Assembly (NCBI GenBank): GCA_011525685.1
Contig: WYBW01000178.1
Location: 1 to 64,000 of the forward strand
DNA from: Verrucomicrobiia bacterium
GTDB taxonomy: Bacteria > Verrucomicrobiota > Verrucomicrobiia > Limisphaerales > JADLHS01
Length of the DNA: 64,000 nt
Reading direction: 5' to 3'
Shown: positions 8,888 through 18,517 of the stretch, one piece after another
Layout: each line of letters begins with the position of its first letter
Position numbering within the stretch: the stretch's first letter is position 1
Made by a program: the position numbers and the translations under genes
The notes under the pieces: generated by a model
Seen by the model: only the letters and a program-made list of their open reading frames with translations
What the model was told of the DNA's origin: nothing
Database searches by the model: none

Positions 8888-10918
8888 CTAGGCCGTGTCG
8901 CCCAGCCAGAAGAACGGTTTGCCATCGGCGTCCACGAGGAAACGGCGGTTCTCGCCCACCTTGAGCCGGGGCAACGGACGGTGCGCACCGCGACCGTCGG
9001 ATGAACTCGGGTTGCGCGCGTCGGTCGCGCTGGTACTGCCCCCGCGATACAGCGCCCAGCCGATCCAGCCACCGCCCTGCTCGGTGCGAACGTCTTCGCC
9101 GCGCTGCTCGCGCACCTTGAGCGGGTAGGTTTTGCCAAAGGAAAGCTCGCGAACGCCCGCCGCCGAAAAGGCGGCGTCACGGATGTCGAAGGCGGGTCGG
9201 AAATCGTTGGTCGCGATGTCGGGCGCGTAGTTGAACAGACCGAGAATCTCCGTCTGGCCGCCGCTGTCGGTAAGGAAACGCACGCCGCGGCCTTCGTGTT
9301 TCACACCGAGCGTCCAGAGCCGCCCGCCGTGATTGCGCACCAGGCCGACGTCGCTGTCGCCCTCGGGATTGAGCTGCCGCGCCCAGAGCGATTGGCCGGT
9401 CGAGCGGAGCTCGATGCCGCTCGGGCAATCCGTGAGGAAGATGTCGCCGCCGCCCGTGCCCAGCACTTTCAGGTCGCAGCTCTCGACCACGAGCGCGTTG
9501 GTGCGAGAACGATTCTCGACGGTCGCCGGTCGGCCGCCGAAGGCCTGGAGGTGCAGAAACTTCACGACCGGCGCGGAACGATCGTCCACGATGAACCGGC
9601 CCTTTTCGCCGCCGAGGACGCGGCCAAAGCCGAGTCCGATGATGAGCCGCACGCTGCCATGCACGCGGACTTCGCCATCGAGGTTGTACCAATTCGGATC
9701 GCCCCCGCCGATGCCGCGCAGGTACACGACCGTCTTGCCGGCGGCCGCGGCGGCATCAATCGCTGCTTGCAGCGCGGCGGTGTCGTCCTGGTTGTCACCG
9801 AACTTCGCGCCGTGGTCGTTCGCGCAAACCCAGTTGGCCGGATTGGTTTCCCACGGCAGATATGGCTCGCGCTTGATCGGCAGTTGCAGGGAAGCATCCG
9901 GCGCGTCCGGGAACAACTTCTTGACCGGATGGGACAGGTACTCCTTCAAGTCAGAGTCGGCGACGCTGCCACCGGGCGTGGTGCTGTGGAGCACCTGCTT
10001 GAAGCCGCGCGCGGTCACGTCCCGCGCGTAAAGCACGCTGCTGTTGGTGATGGCCGGTTGGGTGGAATCGCCGCCGGTGAAGCGCCCGCCCACCAGTGCC
10101 ACTACGCCGCCCCACCAGGTCCAGTCGTTCGGATACTCGTTGCGCAGGGCGACGGGCGAGTTTTCCACGACGAGGTCTTCGATGCCGATGGCGGTGGAGT
10201 TCACGTAAACGCCCTCGTGGCGGGCGTGGCGCACGGTGACGCGCGACAACGTCTGGCCCCAGCTCCAAGCACAGCGCACGCCGGTCTCGAATGACCCTTC
10301 CACCAGCGCGTCCTGCACCAGGCTCGGGCCGTTCTGGCCGAGGAAACCGGCGTTGATGCCCACCCGGCCCGTCCCCGTGACACGGATGTCTTTGAGGATG
10401 CTGCTGTTGTTGCCATACCAGCGGACGCCGTCCACCGAGGGATTGTTGCCGACATCAATTGTGAGATGGCGGAAGTTGCGCATGAAGAAGTCGGCGGAAC
10501 TGGCCTGCGTATCGCTGGGGTGCGTGCGCAGCACGGCGGTCACGTTGGTCCCAACGCCGTCGGCGAGCCGGAGGACGACGCCGTCGCGCGACTCGCCATA
10601 GACCCACGGACCGACGGCCGCGTGAATCACCAGGTTGCTGGTGACGCGATACGTGCCGTTGGGAATGAAGAGCACAGCGGTGCCGCCGGCCCGGCCGCGA
10701 TTGGAACTCGCTTCGATGGCCGCCTGAAGCGCGGCGGTGTCATCTGCCACCCCGTCGCCCTTCGCGCGAAAGTCCCGTTTGAGGTCCAGCACGGAAGGGT
10801 CGGGGGGAAAGACAACGCGCTCGGCTGCGGCTGAAGCGGTGCGGGCTGAACCCGACAACAGGCCCGTAAGAAAGCACGCTGCGGATACGACCACTAAATG
10901 GGCTCGAAGCATCTTCAT
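8888..10918 (-). CDS. Secreted pectate-lyase-like beta-helix protein fused to truncated GH140 N-terminus
   Basis: The 676-residue protein begins with a signal peptide (about residues 1-30) followed by a pectate-lyase-superfamily right-handed beta-helix. The family's typical start motif appears twice: [18 protein letters not shown] near residue 51 and [20 protein letters not shown] near residue 373. This suggests one long helix or two tandem domains. The last 40 residues are the first strand of a GH140/DUF4038 domain and end at an amber codon in GDTA-stop. The intact ancestor would be a bifunctional enzyme of about 1,095 residues (7631-10918). Function is probably pectin or rhamnogalacturonan side-chain degradation, inferred from the families. 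TAG is an ordinary stop in neighbouring genes, so recoding is unlikely. Confidence 0.75.
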   Translation of the reverse strand: MKMLRAHLVVVSAACFLTGLLSGSARTASAAAERVVFPPDPSVLDLKRDFRAKGDGVADDTAALQAAIEASSNRGRAGGTAVLFIPNGTYRVTSNLVIHAAVGPWVYGESRDGVVLRLADGVGTNVTAVLRTHPSDTQASSADFFMRNFRHLTIDVGNNPSVDGVRWYGNNSSILKDIRVTGTGRVGINAGFLGQNGPSLVQDALVEGSFETGVRCAWSWGQTLSRVTVRHARHEGVYVNSTAIGIEDLVVENSPVALRNEYPNDWTWWGGVVALVGGRFTGGDSTQPAITNSSVLYARDVTARGFKQVLHSTTPGGSVADSDLKEYLSHPVKKLFPDAPDASLQLPIKREPYLPWETNPANWVCANDHGAKFGDNQDDTAALQAAIDAAAAAGKTVVYLRGIGGGDPNWYNLDGEVRVHGSVRLIIGLGFGRVLGGEKGRFIVDDRSAPVVKFLHLQAFGGRPATVENRSRTNALVVESCDLKVLGTGGGDIFLTDCPSGIELRSTGQSLWARQLNPEGDSDVGLVRNHGGRLWTLGVKHEGRGVRFLTDSGGQTEILGLFNYAPDIATNDFRPAFDIRDAAFSAAGVRELSFGKTYPLKVREQRGEDVRTEQGGGWIGWALYRGGSTSATDARNPSSSDGRGAHRPLPRLKVGENRRFLVDADGKPFFWLGDTA

Positions 10919-10958
10919 ACCAATGGACTTTCGTAAGCGCTGGGACGTAGGGAGAGAA

Positions 10959-12467
10959 TTATGGCGCTGCTTGCTGGCTGGCGAAAAAGGTAGTCACTGA
11001 CCCGCCCGGGGAATCATAAACCAGGACCCCACCCGTCACCGAAAACTGGCCGAGGCGGGCATATTGCTCCTTTTGGTCGCCGGACGTGCGGAAGGCGGTG
11101 AACGCCCGGCCCGTGGACCCCTTGACGCGAATGGCGACCTTCTTGTTCTTGGCCAGATTCACCAGTACAAATGCGTCGGGATGTTGGCTGCCGTTGCGGG
11201 CAAAACCGATCACGGCGATCTCGCTGTCCATCGCCATGGTGCGGGCGATGGCCATGCCCGGCTGGCCGGCGCGGGTGATCTGTTGGTACATGTAATAGCC
11301 GGGACGCACTTCGTAGGTGCCGTCTTCACGCACGGTGAAGGCCGAACCGGGATTGGGATCGCCGCCCGCCCATTTGCCCGGCCGTTGGATGCCCGCCCAG
11401 GGGATGATCGCGTTCACCTTGGCAGTGTAAATGTTGCCGTGGTGCTCCTTGATGTTTTTGGCGTCCATCTGGCTCCAACTGGTCGAGGTCACCCAGGCGT
11501 GAAGTTCGGGGCGTCTGGCCTGCACCAGATCAATCCCGGCGCTCTTGTGCTCGCCAAACCAGTGGCCGTAATTGCCGGCGTAAAACCCGTGCGAGGTAAT
11601 CAATCCCAGCTTCGCCAGCGCCTCCGTGTCATCGGCGATGGCTTCCGCGTAGCCCCAGGTGCTCCAACGGTACCAGTTGGTATTTTCGCCCGGAGTCACC
11701 CCCACGTCATCCAGCCCGGCGGCCTTCAATTCATTGGTCACCAGCTTAATAAACTCGACCACCTGTTCGGGCGGCCAAAACAGATTGTAGTCCTGTCCTT
11801 TCCACTCGGTGAGTCCCGCCTGGTTCCACCGAAACCAGTCCTCGCCTTCGTTGTGCAGCGAGACATATTTGACCGGCAGCCCTTCCTTTTCCCGAAGGAA
11901 TTTCACCCAGTTGACGAGGTAGAGCGCCAGGTCGCGTTTGTGTGCCGGGTCGAGGTCGCGGCCTCGCATGACTTTCTGCCGGGTCATGTACGCCGGCGGC
12001 CCGTAAAGCGTGGTGATGATCGTCAGGTCGCGCCCGGCGGCGCGGGTTCGCTTCAAACCCTCGCGCGCGAAGTGCCGCAGCCATTTCGTGGAGGTCTCAT
12101 GGTCGTATGGCCCGCCCGCGTGGACTTGATGCCACGGGTCCAGAAACATCTTCAGCAGACCCACGCGCAGACCGTTCTCGCCGAAGACCAGCTCCACGAT
12201 CTTCTGGCGGTCCGCTTCTGTGAGCAGGCTGAACCCGCCGTATTCCTGCGGGTCTTTGGCGTAGTCCATCGTCTGGGCACTCTCGACGTAATTAAAGCCG
12301 AAGCCGTCCCAAGCCTGGAGCTTCTTGGAGAAGTCCACCTCGGCGCGAACGGCGGTGAAGTCGAGGTCTTGGGCCGTCAGTGTCAGCGTCCCGGACAGCG
12401 CAAGGAGAACAAACCACCAGCGCTCGGTCAGGGCCGCCGACGCGCGAACGGAAGCAGGAGTGCGCAT
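10959..12467 (-). CDS. Secreted GH30-like glycoside hydrolase with altered nucleophile site
   Basis: 502 residues with an N-terminal signal segment (about 14-33) and a GH30-type (beta/alpha)8 fold with the C-terminal beta-sandwich. The family opening appears as [13 protein letters not shown] (residues 51-63). The acid/base glutamate is E207 in SLHNEGED. The second catalytic glutamate normally follows a W-x-T pattern; here the corresponding string is [11 protein letters not shown], giving serine at 328. Substrate unknown; GH30 enzymes act on beta-1,6-galactan, beta-glucans, fucosides or xylans. It lies 40 bp upstream of the lyase/GH140 gene on the same strand. It could be a binding protein or a subgroup with another nucleophile. 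Confidence 0.75.
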   Translation of the reverse strand: MRTPASVRASAALTERWWFVLLALSGTLTLTAQDLDFTAVRAEVDFSKKLQAWDGFGFNYVESAQTMDYAKDPQEYGGFSLLTEADRQKIVELVFGENGLRVGLLKMFLDPWHQVHAGGPYDHETSTKWLRHFAREGLKRTRAAGRDLTIITTLYGPPAYMTRQKVMRGRDLDPAHKRDLALYLVNWVKFLREKEGLPVKYVSLHNEGEDWFRWNQAGLTEWKGQDYNLFWPPEQVVEFIKLVTNELKAAGLDDVGVTPGENTNWYRWSTWGYAEAIADDTEALAKLGLITSHGFYAGNYGHWFGEHKSAGIDLVQARRPELHAWVTSTSWSQMDAKNIKEHHGNIYTAKVNAIIPWAGIQRPGKWAGGDPNPGSAFTVREDGTYEVRPGYYMYQQITRAGQPGMAIARTMAMDSEIAVIGFARNGSQHPDAFVLVNLAKNKKVAIRVKGSTGRAFTAFRTSGDQKEQYARLGQFSVTGGVLVYDSPGGSVTTFFASQQAAP

Positions 12468-12547
12468 GACGGATTGTCATAAACGCCGAGCCGGGCAGTC
12501 AAGGACGGGGAAGCAACGGGGAAGCCGCCGCGCGCAGCTCATTTTGT

Positions 12548-12840
12548 TGCCGGCGGCGCTGCCGGGGTAGCGCAGGTTTCCAACCTGCCGTGTCGCCGGT
12601 TTCCAACCGGCAGGTCAGGGCCAGGTGGAGCGCGTCCGGACAGTCGGCGCTACCGAAGATCCCGGCGCCCTGCCGGCGGCGCTGCCGGGGGTAGCGCAGG
12701 TTTCCAACCTGCCGTGTCGCCGGTTTCCAACCGGCAGGTCAGGGCCAGGCGGAGCGCGTCCGGACAGTCGGCGCGGCTGCGGATTGGAAATCCGCGATCC
12801 GGCCGACTGGAAGTCGGCGCTACCGAAGATCCCGGCGCCC
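12548..12840. repeat. Tandem repeat of 123 and 170 bp built from hairpin units
   Basis: Copy 1 is 12548-12670 and copy 2 is 12671-12840. They are nearly identical apart from one extra G, one C/T change and a 46-bp segment present only in copy 2. Each holds the hairpins GCAGGTT/AACCTGC and GCCGGTT/AACCGGC with TCC loops. The extra 46 bp carries GCGGATT/AATCCGC and GCCGACT/AGTCGGC with GGA loops, and is bounded by the 8-bp direct repeat AGTCGGCG at 12766-12773 and 12812-12819. It fills most of the 451-bp gap between two minus-strand genes; no gene is seen there. Confidence 0.85.
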
Positions 12841-12918
12841 CGACAAGAAACTGAGATGCGCCCGAAGCGGCCAAGCCGCAAATCGCCGCCGCAGGTCAAC
12901 CAGCACTGGTCCCTCGCA

Positions 12919-14934
12919 TCAATCCTTCGCCCCCGGTTTCCACCGGTAGAGCAGATTCTTGCCGCGCCAGTCTTCCTCAACCAGGACCAGATACTCACCG
13001 TCTTGCCGTCGGTGCGCTTGGACGCCCATGACCATGTCAATCCAACCCACGCCCTCACCCACGACCTTCGGGTCCGGTGAGAGCGAACCGACGTAATCGC
13101 CGGTCGCCTGCGAGTAGATGTGAACATAATGCTGCCCCGGCCCGTCCGCCTTGACCATGCCGACGAACAAGTAATCCCCCGCCCGCGCCACACTCTTGCC
13201 GGTGAGCGGGCCGCCTTTCTCGGAACCCGTCGCATTGACCGGCATGGCCGCCCGCCAGCGCAACGCCCGCTTCCCGTGACGCCAGCCATCGTAGCGGCGG
13301 GCCTCGAAACCGATGACGCCCCAGGACTCCTCCGGGGTGCCTTTCGGGTAGCCCCAAAGAAAGAGCATATCGCCCTTCGGGTCGTAGAGCACCCGCGTCA
13401 CACGGTCAAAGTCGTCCGGCCACGGCCAGGTCTCCGACCGGTTCGTGGCGTAGGCGATGGAGCCGTCCGGTTGCCAGTCACCAAACGGGAGGCGCCGGAT
13501 TTGCCGGCCCGGCGCGTCGCCCCACCACAAGGTGCCCTCCGGCTCGACGTCCCAAGCCCAGGCGTTCTCCGCGAGAAACTGACCTCCGGGACGGGCAAAC
13601 CGCGAGTCGCGGGCGAACGGATAAAACCGAAACCCGCAAGCCAGCATGTTCATCATGAGCAGGGTGGGCCGACCGCCGATCTGGCGGAACAGCGCGGTGC
13701 CAGCATCCTTGCGGCGCCAATCCTCCGGCGGCGTGGTCACCGGGTCCAGGCTGATGGCGCGCAGGGTGGCCTCCTTTCCTGGCTTCGATTGGGCGTAGTC
13801 CATCTCCCAAATGGTGGTGCGGCCGTAGATCCAGCGACCGTCCGAGTCTGCGTCGAAACCGTAGCCGTCCACAAACGCCGCCGAGTGCAGTTCCCAACGT
13901 AACTCGCCGGCGGGTGTGAAGCTGCGCAGAAACAAGTTGCCCTGCGGCCCGCCGCTGAAACCCATCGCCACATAGAGGTTGCCGGCCGTGTCCGTCCCCG
14001 CGCCCCGCAAGGCAAAAAGCCGGCGCGGTGACACCGAGCCACCCGCGGCGGCGAGTCCGCCCTTTTCGCCAAACTCACCGATGAGCCGGGGCTGCGGCTG
14101 GCTCACGTCGTAGAACTTCACCTGCTGGTCGGCGCCATCGTCACAGACGATCAGCCGTCCGTCAGGGGCAAACGAAATCGCGGTGGACTTGGCGACCTCG
14201 GGGCAAAGGGAAACCGGCGCGCGGAGCAGCGCTGGGTTCGTCGCATCTCTTGCGGCGTCCTGCCCGGCAGTGCCGGCTTCCACCACACGCCTTACGGCAT
14301 TGCTCGCAATCACCCACACGGCCCCATCCGGTGCGAGCGCCACGTCACTCACGCCGGAAACTGGAACGCTGCTCAAAGCGACGAAGCCCGTCGCTCGCCG
14401 CAATTCGACCCGATTGGTGTAAGCCACCGCCAGCGTGCCCGCACGCGCGGCCAGCCCGACCGCCTGGCCCGGCATTTCAAATTCCTCCGCGAATTTCGCC
14501 GAATCCAGTTCTCCCGGCGTCCAGGTGAAGCGCAGCAGCCGTTGACCGGTGTTCGCGACGAAGAGGTTGGTGCCGTCCACCGCCAGGGCGCGATTGCCGG
14601 TGTTCCAGCCCCAAGCGGTTTCCCGGCCTCCCTCGCGCTTCACCAACCCCCGGTTGACCTGGCCGTCCTTGTAGAGGCCGACGCAGCGCCCCGCCTCGTC
14701 CCAATCGGTGCCGGCGATGACCGTGCCGTCGGGCGACACTTCGATTTCATCCGCGCCGTTCTGCACCCAATAGCCGAAGCCGTTGGGCCCGCCATCGCCG
14801 GGAAACGAGTTGCCCAGCCAACTGGTGCGGTAACTGCCCGGCGGTGGCTGAAATCCCGCCGCGGGCAGGGTGCCGGCCGCGGCCATCGCCAGCGCGGCGA
14901 TCAGGATGTCGCGGGTGCTGTTCTTCATCCGCAA
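12919..14934 (-). CDS. Secreted NHL/SMP-30-like beta-propeller protein
   Basis: 671 residues with a clear signal peptide (about residues 1-26, ending AAAGTLPAAG). The body looks like an NHL/SMP-30-type propeller: EVSPDGTVIAGTDW, ALAVDGTNLFVANTGQRLL, VALAPDGAVWVIAS and ISFAPDGRLIVCDDG. The C-terminal half, from about residue 300, has further blade-like repeats rich in Trp and Gly. No catalytic residues can be assigned. It is 26 bp from the next upstream gene and likely in one operon with the carbohydrate-active genes, so a role in binding or processing a sugar or lactone is possible but unproven. Confidence 0.6.
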   Translation of the reverse strand: MRMKNSTRDILIAALAMAAAGTLPAAGFQPPPGSYRTSWLGNSFPGDGGPNGFGYWVQNGADEIEVSPDGTVIAGTDWDEAGRCVGLYKDGQVNRGLVKREGGRETAWGWNTGNRALAVDGTNLFVANTGQRLLRFTWTPGELDSAKFAEEFEMPGQAVGLAARAGTLAVAYTNRVELRRATGFVALSSVPVSGVSDVALAPDGAVWVIASNAVRRVVEAGTAGQDAARDATNPALLRAPVSLCPEVAKSTAISFAPDGRLIVCDDGADQQVKFYDVSQPQPRLIGEFGEKGGLAAAGGSVSPRRLFALRGAGTDTAGNLYVAMGFSGGPQGNLFLRSFTPAGELRWELHSAAFVDGYGFDADSDGRWIYGRTTIWEMDYAQSKPGKEATLRAISLDPVTTPPEDWRRKDAGTALFRQIGGRPTLLMMNMLACGFRFYPFARDSRFARPGGQFLAENAWAWDVEPEGTLWWGDAPGRQIRRLPFGDWQPDGSIAYATNRSETWPWPDDFDRVTRVLYDPKGDMLFLWGYPKGTPEESWGVIGFEARRYDGWRHGKRALRWRAAMPVNATGSEKGGPLTGKSVARAGDYLFVGMVKADGPGQHYVHIYSQATGDYVGSLSPDPKVVGEGVGWIDMVMGVQAHRRQDGEYLVLVEEDWRGKNLLYRWKPGAKD

Positions 14935-14960
14935 GATGTGCGTTATACGGTCTGAGCGTC

Positions 14961-16877
14961 TTAATACGTCGAGGCGGCTTCAAGGTAAAACTCGAGATCA
15001 CGGTAGGTGTCCACATCGGGGAATCCGTCGGTGGTGGGCAGGCCGGCGAAGCGCGCCTCTCCCGGGGGAAAGGTGGACTCGTCTTCCAGTTGGCGAAGGG
15101 GTGCCGGGTTCGTTGGTGGCTGTGCGCCGGGCAACATCGTGGGCGGAAGCTGGCCGTTGCCTTCGCGACGCAAGGCCCAACCGCCGTGATAGGTGTCCAG
15201 GGCGTCGGTCAGCGACGGGGGGCGCGGCGAACTGGCGGTGTTGCGATTGGCCAGCGTAAAGTTGCGGTTCGGACCTGGCTCGACAAAACCCACCATGAAA
15301 GCGTAGCGCCGGCCTGCTTGGAGGCGCGGCGCACTCGTGCCGACGAACGACCACCTCAGATAGGTCAGTTTGCCGTCACCGTGCGCCAGCAGGTTGGGCA
15401 ACTGCCCGCCCCGGACCACTTGCAGAGGTTCGTATTTCACTTCCATGATGAAGTCGTCGCAGCGATGATTCGTGGAAAAGCCGTGCGTCGCCTTCGCACC
15501 AGGCGGCGTGCCGTTGTCGTGAATCACTGGTTCCCCAGTGACTTCGAACAACTGCACGAACACCTCGGCGTCGGCGGCGCCCGGCAGAAACGCAAGCCGG
15601 TCGTTGCCGGTGCGCAAGACCAAGGCGCTCAGCGTAAAATCGCGCGGCGCCGTGAAGACCTGGCCCAGATCACGGGCGCGCTGGAAATAGCCCTGCTCTT
15701 TCCAGGTCAAGGGCAGCGCATTCCGCACAGACGTGTTCCCGCCGAGATCCGCCTGGGTCTGCTGAACCACTACGCGCCCGGGGTCGGGCTGGTAGTACTT
15801 GCCGAGCGCCTGGATGCTCAGGCCGCGCACGATGCTCAATCCCGCCCCGTGGCCCGCAGCCGAACGCGCGGCGCTTTCTCGATGCACGTCCGGATTGGCC
15901 AGCACGCGAAAGAACTCCTCGCGACAACGCGGGAGATCCGTGGCGGCCTTGGGGACGACCAGCACATCACCCGGCTTCCCCGCTGGCACGGGGGCGTAAC
16001 GCATGGTTGTGCCTTGGAACTCCGCCCGCCAGACTTCCGCGCCCGTCCAACACCTGGGCTGGAAGAGCCACACCAGCGGCGCGCCGTCGCCGAGTTGGTT
16101 GGCGCGGCCGAGATCGGTCTTGATCAACCGCTTCATGTCCTGCGTGAACGGATTGTTGGGCAGCCGCTCGAAGTCCTTCGCCGTAAAGACCGAATCCTTA
16201 TCCCAGAACTGGCCGCCGCCCCAGTCCACCGAGCGCGTCCGTCTAGCCACGATGTAGGCCGACCAACCGTCCTTGCCGTTGTAACCGCCGGTGACGGTGA
16301 GGTTGAACACCACCAGATTCGGCGCGATCTCGGGATTTGTCAGGAGCGCGTTGGCCACCGTGGTCTGCGGCCCGCCGACGATGACCAGCAGTGGTTTGTC
16401 CGGCGATGCCTTCCGTGCCTCGGCCACGATCAGCCGACTGCCGTCGCTGGGGTGCGGCACGGTGTCCTCGATGCGCCCGCTCTCCGGGCGGACGAGCACG
16501 CGATCCGAGCCACGCGTCAGGTCCGGAAGGTTCTTCAAGCCGGAGTCGCGCGCCAGGCTCAGCGCCTTCTCGGCGTCCTGCCACGACTGCTCAAGCGAGT
16601 AATGGTAGCCCTTCTGCCAATCCCACATGTCGCGGCTGACGATGTTGCCACGCAAGTTCGCCCTGCCCAGGCTGGCCTGCGCCCAGAGGTAGTTGTTGTC
16701 GAAGACATCGAACCACCAGTCGTTGTCGTAAACGATGGGATTGGCCGGGCCAACTCCTTGCAAGTGAACGCCGCCGCCGCTTACCAAGTGTTCGGGGACG
16801 ACTGCTTGCAGATGCAATGTTGGGAGGCCGAGGGCCAGCGCGAGCCAGACGCGACAGCGATATGAGATGCGTTGCAT
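14961..16877 (-). CDS. Nucleoside-hydrolase-fold secreted protein with C-terminal adhesion/binding module
   Basis: 638 residues starting with a signal peptide (about 1-25). Residues about 45-340 resemble the inosine-uridine nucleoside hydrolase fold: an Asp-rich start (IVYDNDWWFDVFDNN) and a core LLVIVGGPQTTVANALL followed by NLVVFNLTVTGGYNG, like the family's PLTNLA and second-strand motifs. The C-terminal part (about 380-638) is a module also found at the N-terminus of the 18518-22246 protein; both contain GGNTS, RARDLGQ-F or DRDLGQ-F, QLFEVTGEP or QWFEVTGQP and NDNGTP-like strings. The activity is not predictable from sequence. It lies 14 bp downstream of the DUF1593 gene in the same operon. 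Confidence 0.6.
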   Translation of the reverse strand: MQRISYRCRVWLALALGLPTLHLQAVVPEHLVSGGGVHLQGVGPANPIVYDNDWWFDVFDNNYLWAQASLGRANLRGNIVSRDMWDWQKGYHYSLEQSWQDAEKALSLARDSGLKNLPDLTRGSDRVLVRPESGRIEDTVPHPSDGSRLIVAEARKASPDKPLLVIVGGPQTTVANALLTNPEIAPNLVVFNLTVTGGYNGKDGWSAYIVARRTRSVDWGGGQFWDKDSVFTAKDFERLPNNPFTQDMKRLIKTDLGRANQLGDGAPLVWLFQPRCWTGAEVWRAEFQGTTMRYAPVPAGKPGDVLVVPKAATDLPRCREEFFRVLANPDVHRESAARSAAGHGAGLSIVRGLSIQALGKYYQPDPGRVVVQQTQADLGGNTSVRNALPLTWKEQGYFQRARDLGQVFTAPRDFTLSALVLRTGNDRLAFLPGAADAEVFVQLFEVTGEPVIHDNGTPPGAKATHGFSTNHRCDDFIMEVKYEPLQVVRGGQLPNLLAHGDGKLTYLRWSFVGTSAPRLQAGRRYAFMVGFVEPGPNRNFTLANRNTASSPRPPSLTDALDTYHGGWALRREGNGQLPPTMLPGAQPPTNPAPLRQLEDESTFPPGEARFAGLPTTDGFPDVDTYRDLEFYLEAASTY

Positions 16878-16891
16878 GGCTGAATTCAGGT

Positions 16892-18460
16892 TCAGGGTTG
16901 AATGGTGATGACCGCCCGTCGAAAGGCCCGCAGTGGTGGCGTGCCCGCGTCGCGCACTTCGAGGATGACGTGCAGGCTTTCGGGTTTACCGACTTCAGGC
17001 GTGATCAGGCTGGTTCGCCGGCCCCGGCCGGCGCTCAACGTGACGGGGAACGGTCCGCTCGCTCCGGGGCGCAACGTGCCAGCCTCGGGATAAAACCACC
17101 AGCCTGCCTCGAACTTGTCGCCGTCCGGATCGTGCGTGCCTTCGGCGGAGAGCGTCACGGTTTCGCCGGGTTTGGCGGTGAGCCGGAGCACGCGTTTGGT
17201 GCGGTCGCCGTTGAGGACGGCGATGGGATTATGGTTGGCCTTCTTGAACTCGTCGGCCACGCACCAGTCCATGCGTGCGGCGAAATCGTTCTGGAAGGCC
17301 TCGCGCCAGCGGAACACGGTGGCGTATTCGTTGTGGTAGTTCGTGCCGCGATACGACCACCGGTCACTGGCGTCGGAGAAGACACGGTAGTCGCGCAGCC
17401 GGTCGAGCAGCGGGTTGACAATCTCATAGTTGGACGATGAGCGGACATTAGTCTTCTTATTTGCCTCAAATCGTCCGCCCCAACCACCCCAGTGCGGCTG
17501 CTCGGGATCGCTCAGGCCGTTGGGTAGCAAATAGAGGAACGACGGCGTGTCGCCTTCCCAGAGATAAATGGCATCCGGGTATTGCTCGCCGAGCGGGCCG
17601 TGGCCGCGCTGGACGTTTTCGCGGATCCAGTCGGCCGTGAAAACGTCGTTGTTGCCCCCCCATGATTCGCTCCAGGCGTTGAAGCGGGGCGTGGTGCGCG
17701 AGATGCCCTTCCACAGCAGCCGGGCGGAGATCAGCTTCGCGTCCGGGAAATGATGCGCGATGTAGGCGAAGCCGTCGTCTTGCAAGGCAATCTCGTAACC
17801 ACGAATCTTCGCGACCAAGCGCGCCACCTCAGCGGGCCGCTCGCGCTGGAGCCTCAGCACCGCGCCGCCCAGGGTGTTGCCGCCGCCCCAGGCGCAGAAC
17901 CAAACCGGCCGCGGATCATCACGCTCGAGCACGGAGACGATGTGGCGGATGCCCTCGTTGTCGAGTTGTTCGGCGGCGGCACTCATGCCGTAGCCGTCCA
18001 CGCCGCGTTTGGCGACGCTCCGCAAATGGGTGGCGGAGGGGTAACCGGGCGCGTGGCGGCGAAGATTCTTTTCCGCGATCTCGTAAGCATCCAGGACTTT
18101 TAGAATGGTGCGCAGGTCCGGGTTGTTCCGGCGCCAGCAGGAGGTGGTGGCGATCAGGCCCTCGACGTCAAACTCGTTGGCGTAGGTCAGTAAGCGCACC
18201 AGCGACTGCTGATCGTCCGGCTCGTTGCTGATGTCAGAGAGGATCACGACGCGGGGCTTGTCTGGCTGGGCGGACACGCCGATGCCGCACGCAAGCAGCC
18301 ACGCGGGGTCCGTGATTATGAGGCCGTCGGTGAGTTGCGGCCAGAGTTTGACGGCGCCGGGCAAGCGGGCGGTGTTGTCGCCGAACGCGCCAAGAGTTGC
18401 CAGACAGAGCACAATCATAGGCAAGGTGGTTGGAAGGAGCGAATTCATGTCGAGGCGCAC
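16892..18460 (-). CDS. DUF1593 nucleoside-hydrolase-like secreted protein
   Basis: 522 residues with a signal peptide (about 1-28). The DUF1593/cellulose-binding Sde182-like domain starts at about residue 67: PRVVILSDISNEPDDQQS, the counterpart of the DTDxGxDD metal site of nucleoside hydrolases, then VEGLIATTSCW and VWFCAWGGGNTLGGAVL. A C-terminal immunoglobulin-like DUF1593_C domain follows (about 425-522; SAEGTHDPDGDKFEAGWWFYPEAG). Members are found in polysaccharide-degrading bacteria, with roles in sugar or glycoside hydrolysis or binding suggested. Neighbours are the second nucleoside-hydrolase-fold gene (14 bp) and the fucosidase fusion (57 bp), all on the same strand. Confidence 0.8.
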   Translation of the reverse strand: MRLDMNSLLPTTLPMIVLCLATLGAFGDNTARLPGAVKLWPQLTDGLIITDPAWLLACGIGVSAQPDKPRVVILSDISNEPDDQQSLVRLLTYANEFDVEGLIATTSCWRRNNPDLRTILKVLDAYEIAEKNLRRHAPGYPSATHLRSVAKRGVDGYGMSAAAEQLDNEGIRHIVSVLERDDPRPVWFCAWGGGNTLGGAVLRLQRERPAEVARLVAKIRGYEIALQDDGFAYIAHHFPDAKLISARLLWKGISRTTPRFNAWSESWGGNNDVFTADWIRENVQRGHGPLGEQYPDAIYLWEGDTPSFLYLLPNGLSDPEQPHWGGWGGRFEANKKTNVRSSSNYEIVNPLLDRLRDYRVFSDASDRWSYRGTNYHNEYATVFRWREAFQNDFAARMDWCVADEFKKANHNPIAVLNGDRTKRVLRLTAKPGETVTLSAEGTHDPDGDKFEAGWWFYPEAGTLRPGASGPFPVTLSAGRGRRTSLITPEVGKPESLHVILEVRDAGTPPLRAFRRAVITIQP

Positions 18461-18517
18461 GCGGTGATCATTGGAGCAAGCACCCGTCGCTGGCTGACGT
18501 GAACAGCGGCTGCCCTT

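Noticed and set aside
8888-8890. Stop-codon reassignment of TAG
   Set aside because: TAG ends several intact genes in the window, so amber is a stop in this organism.
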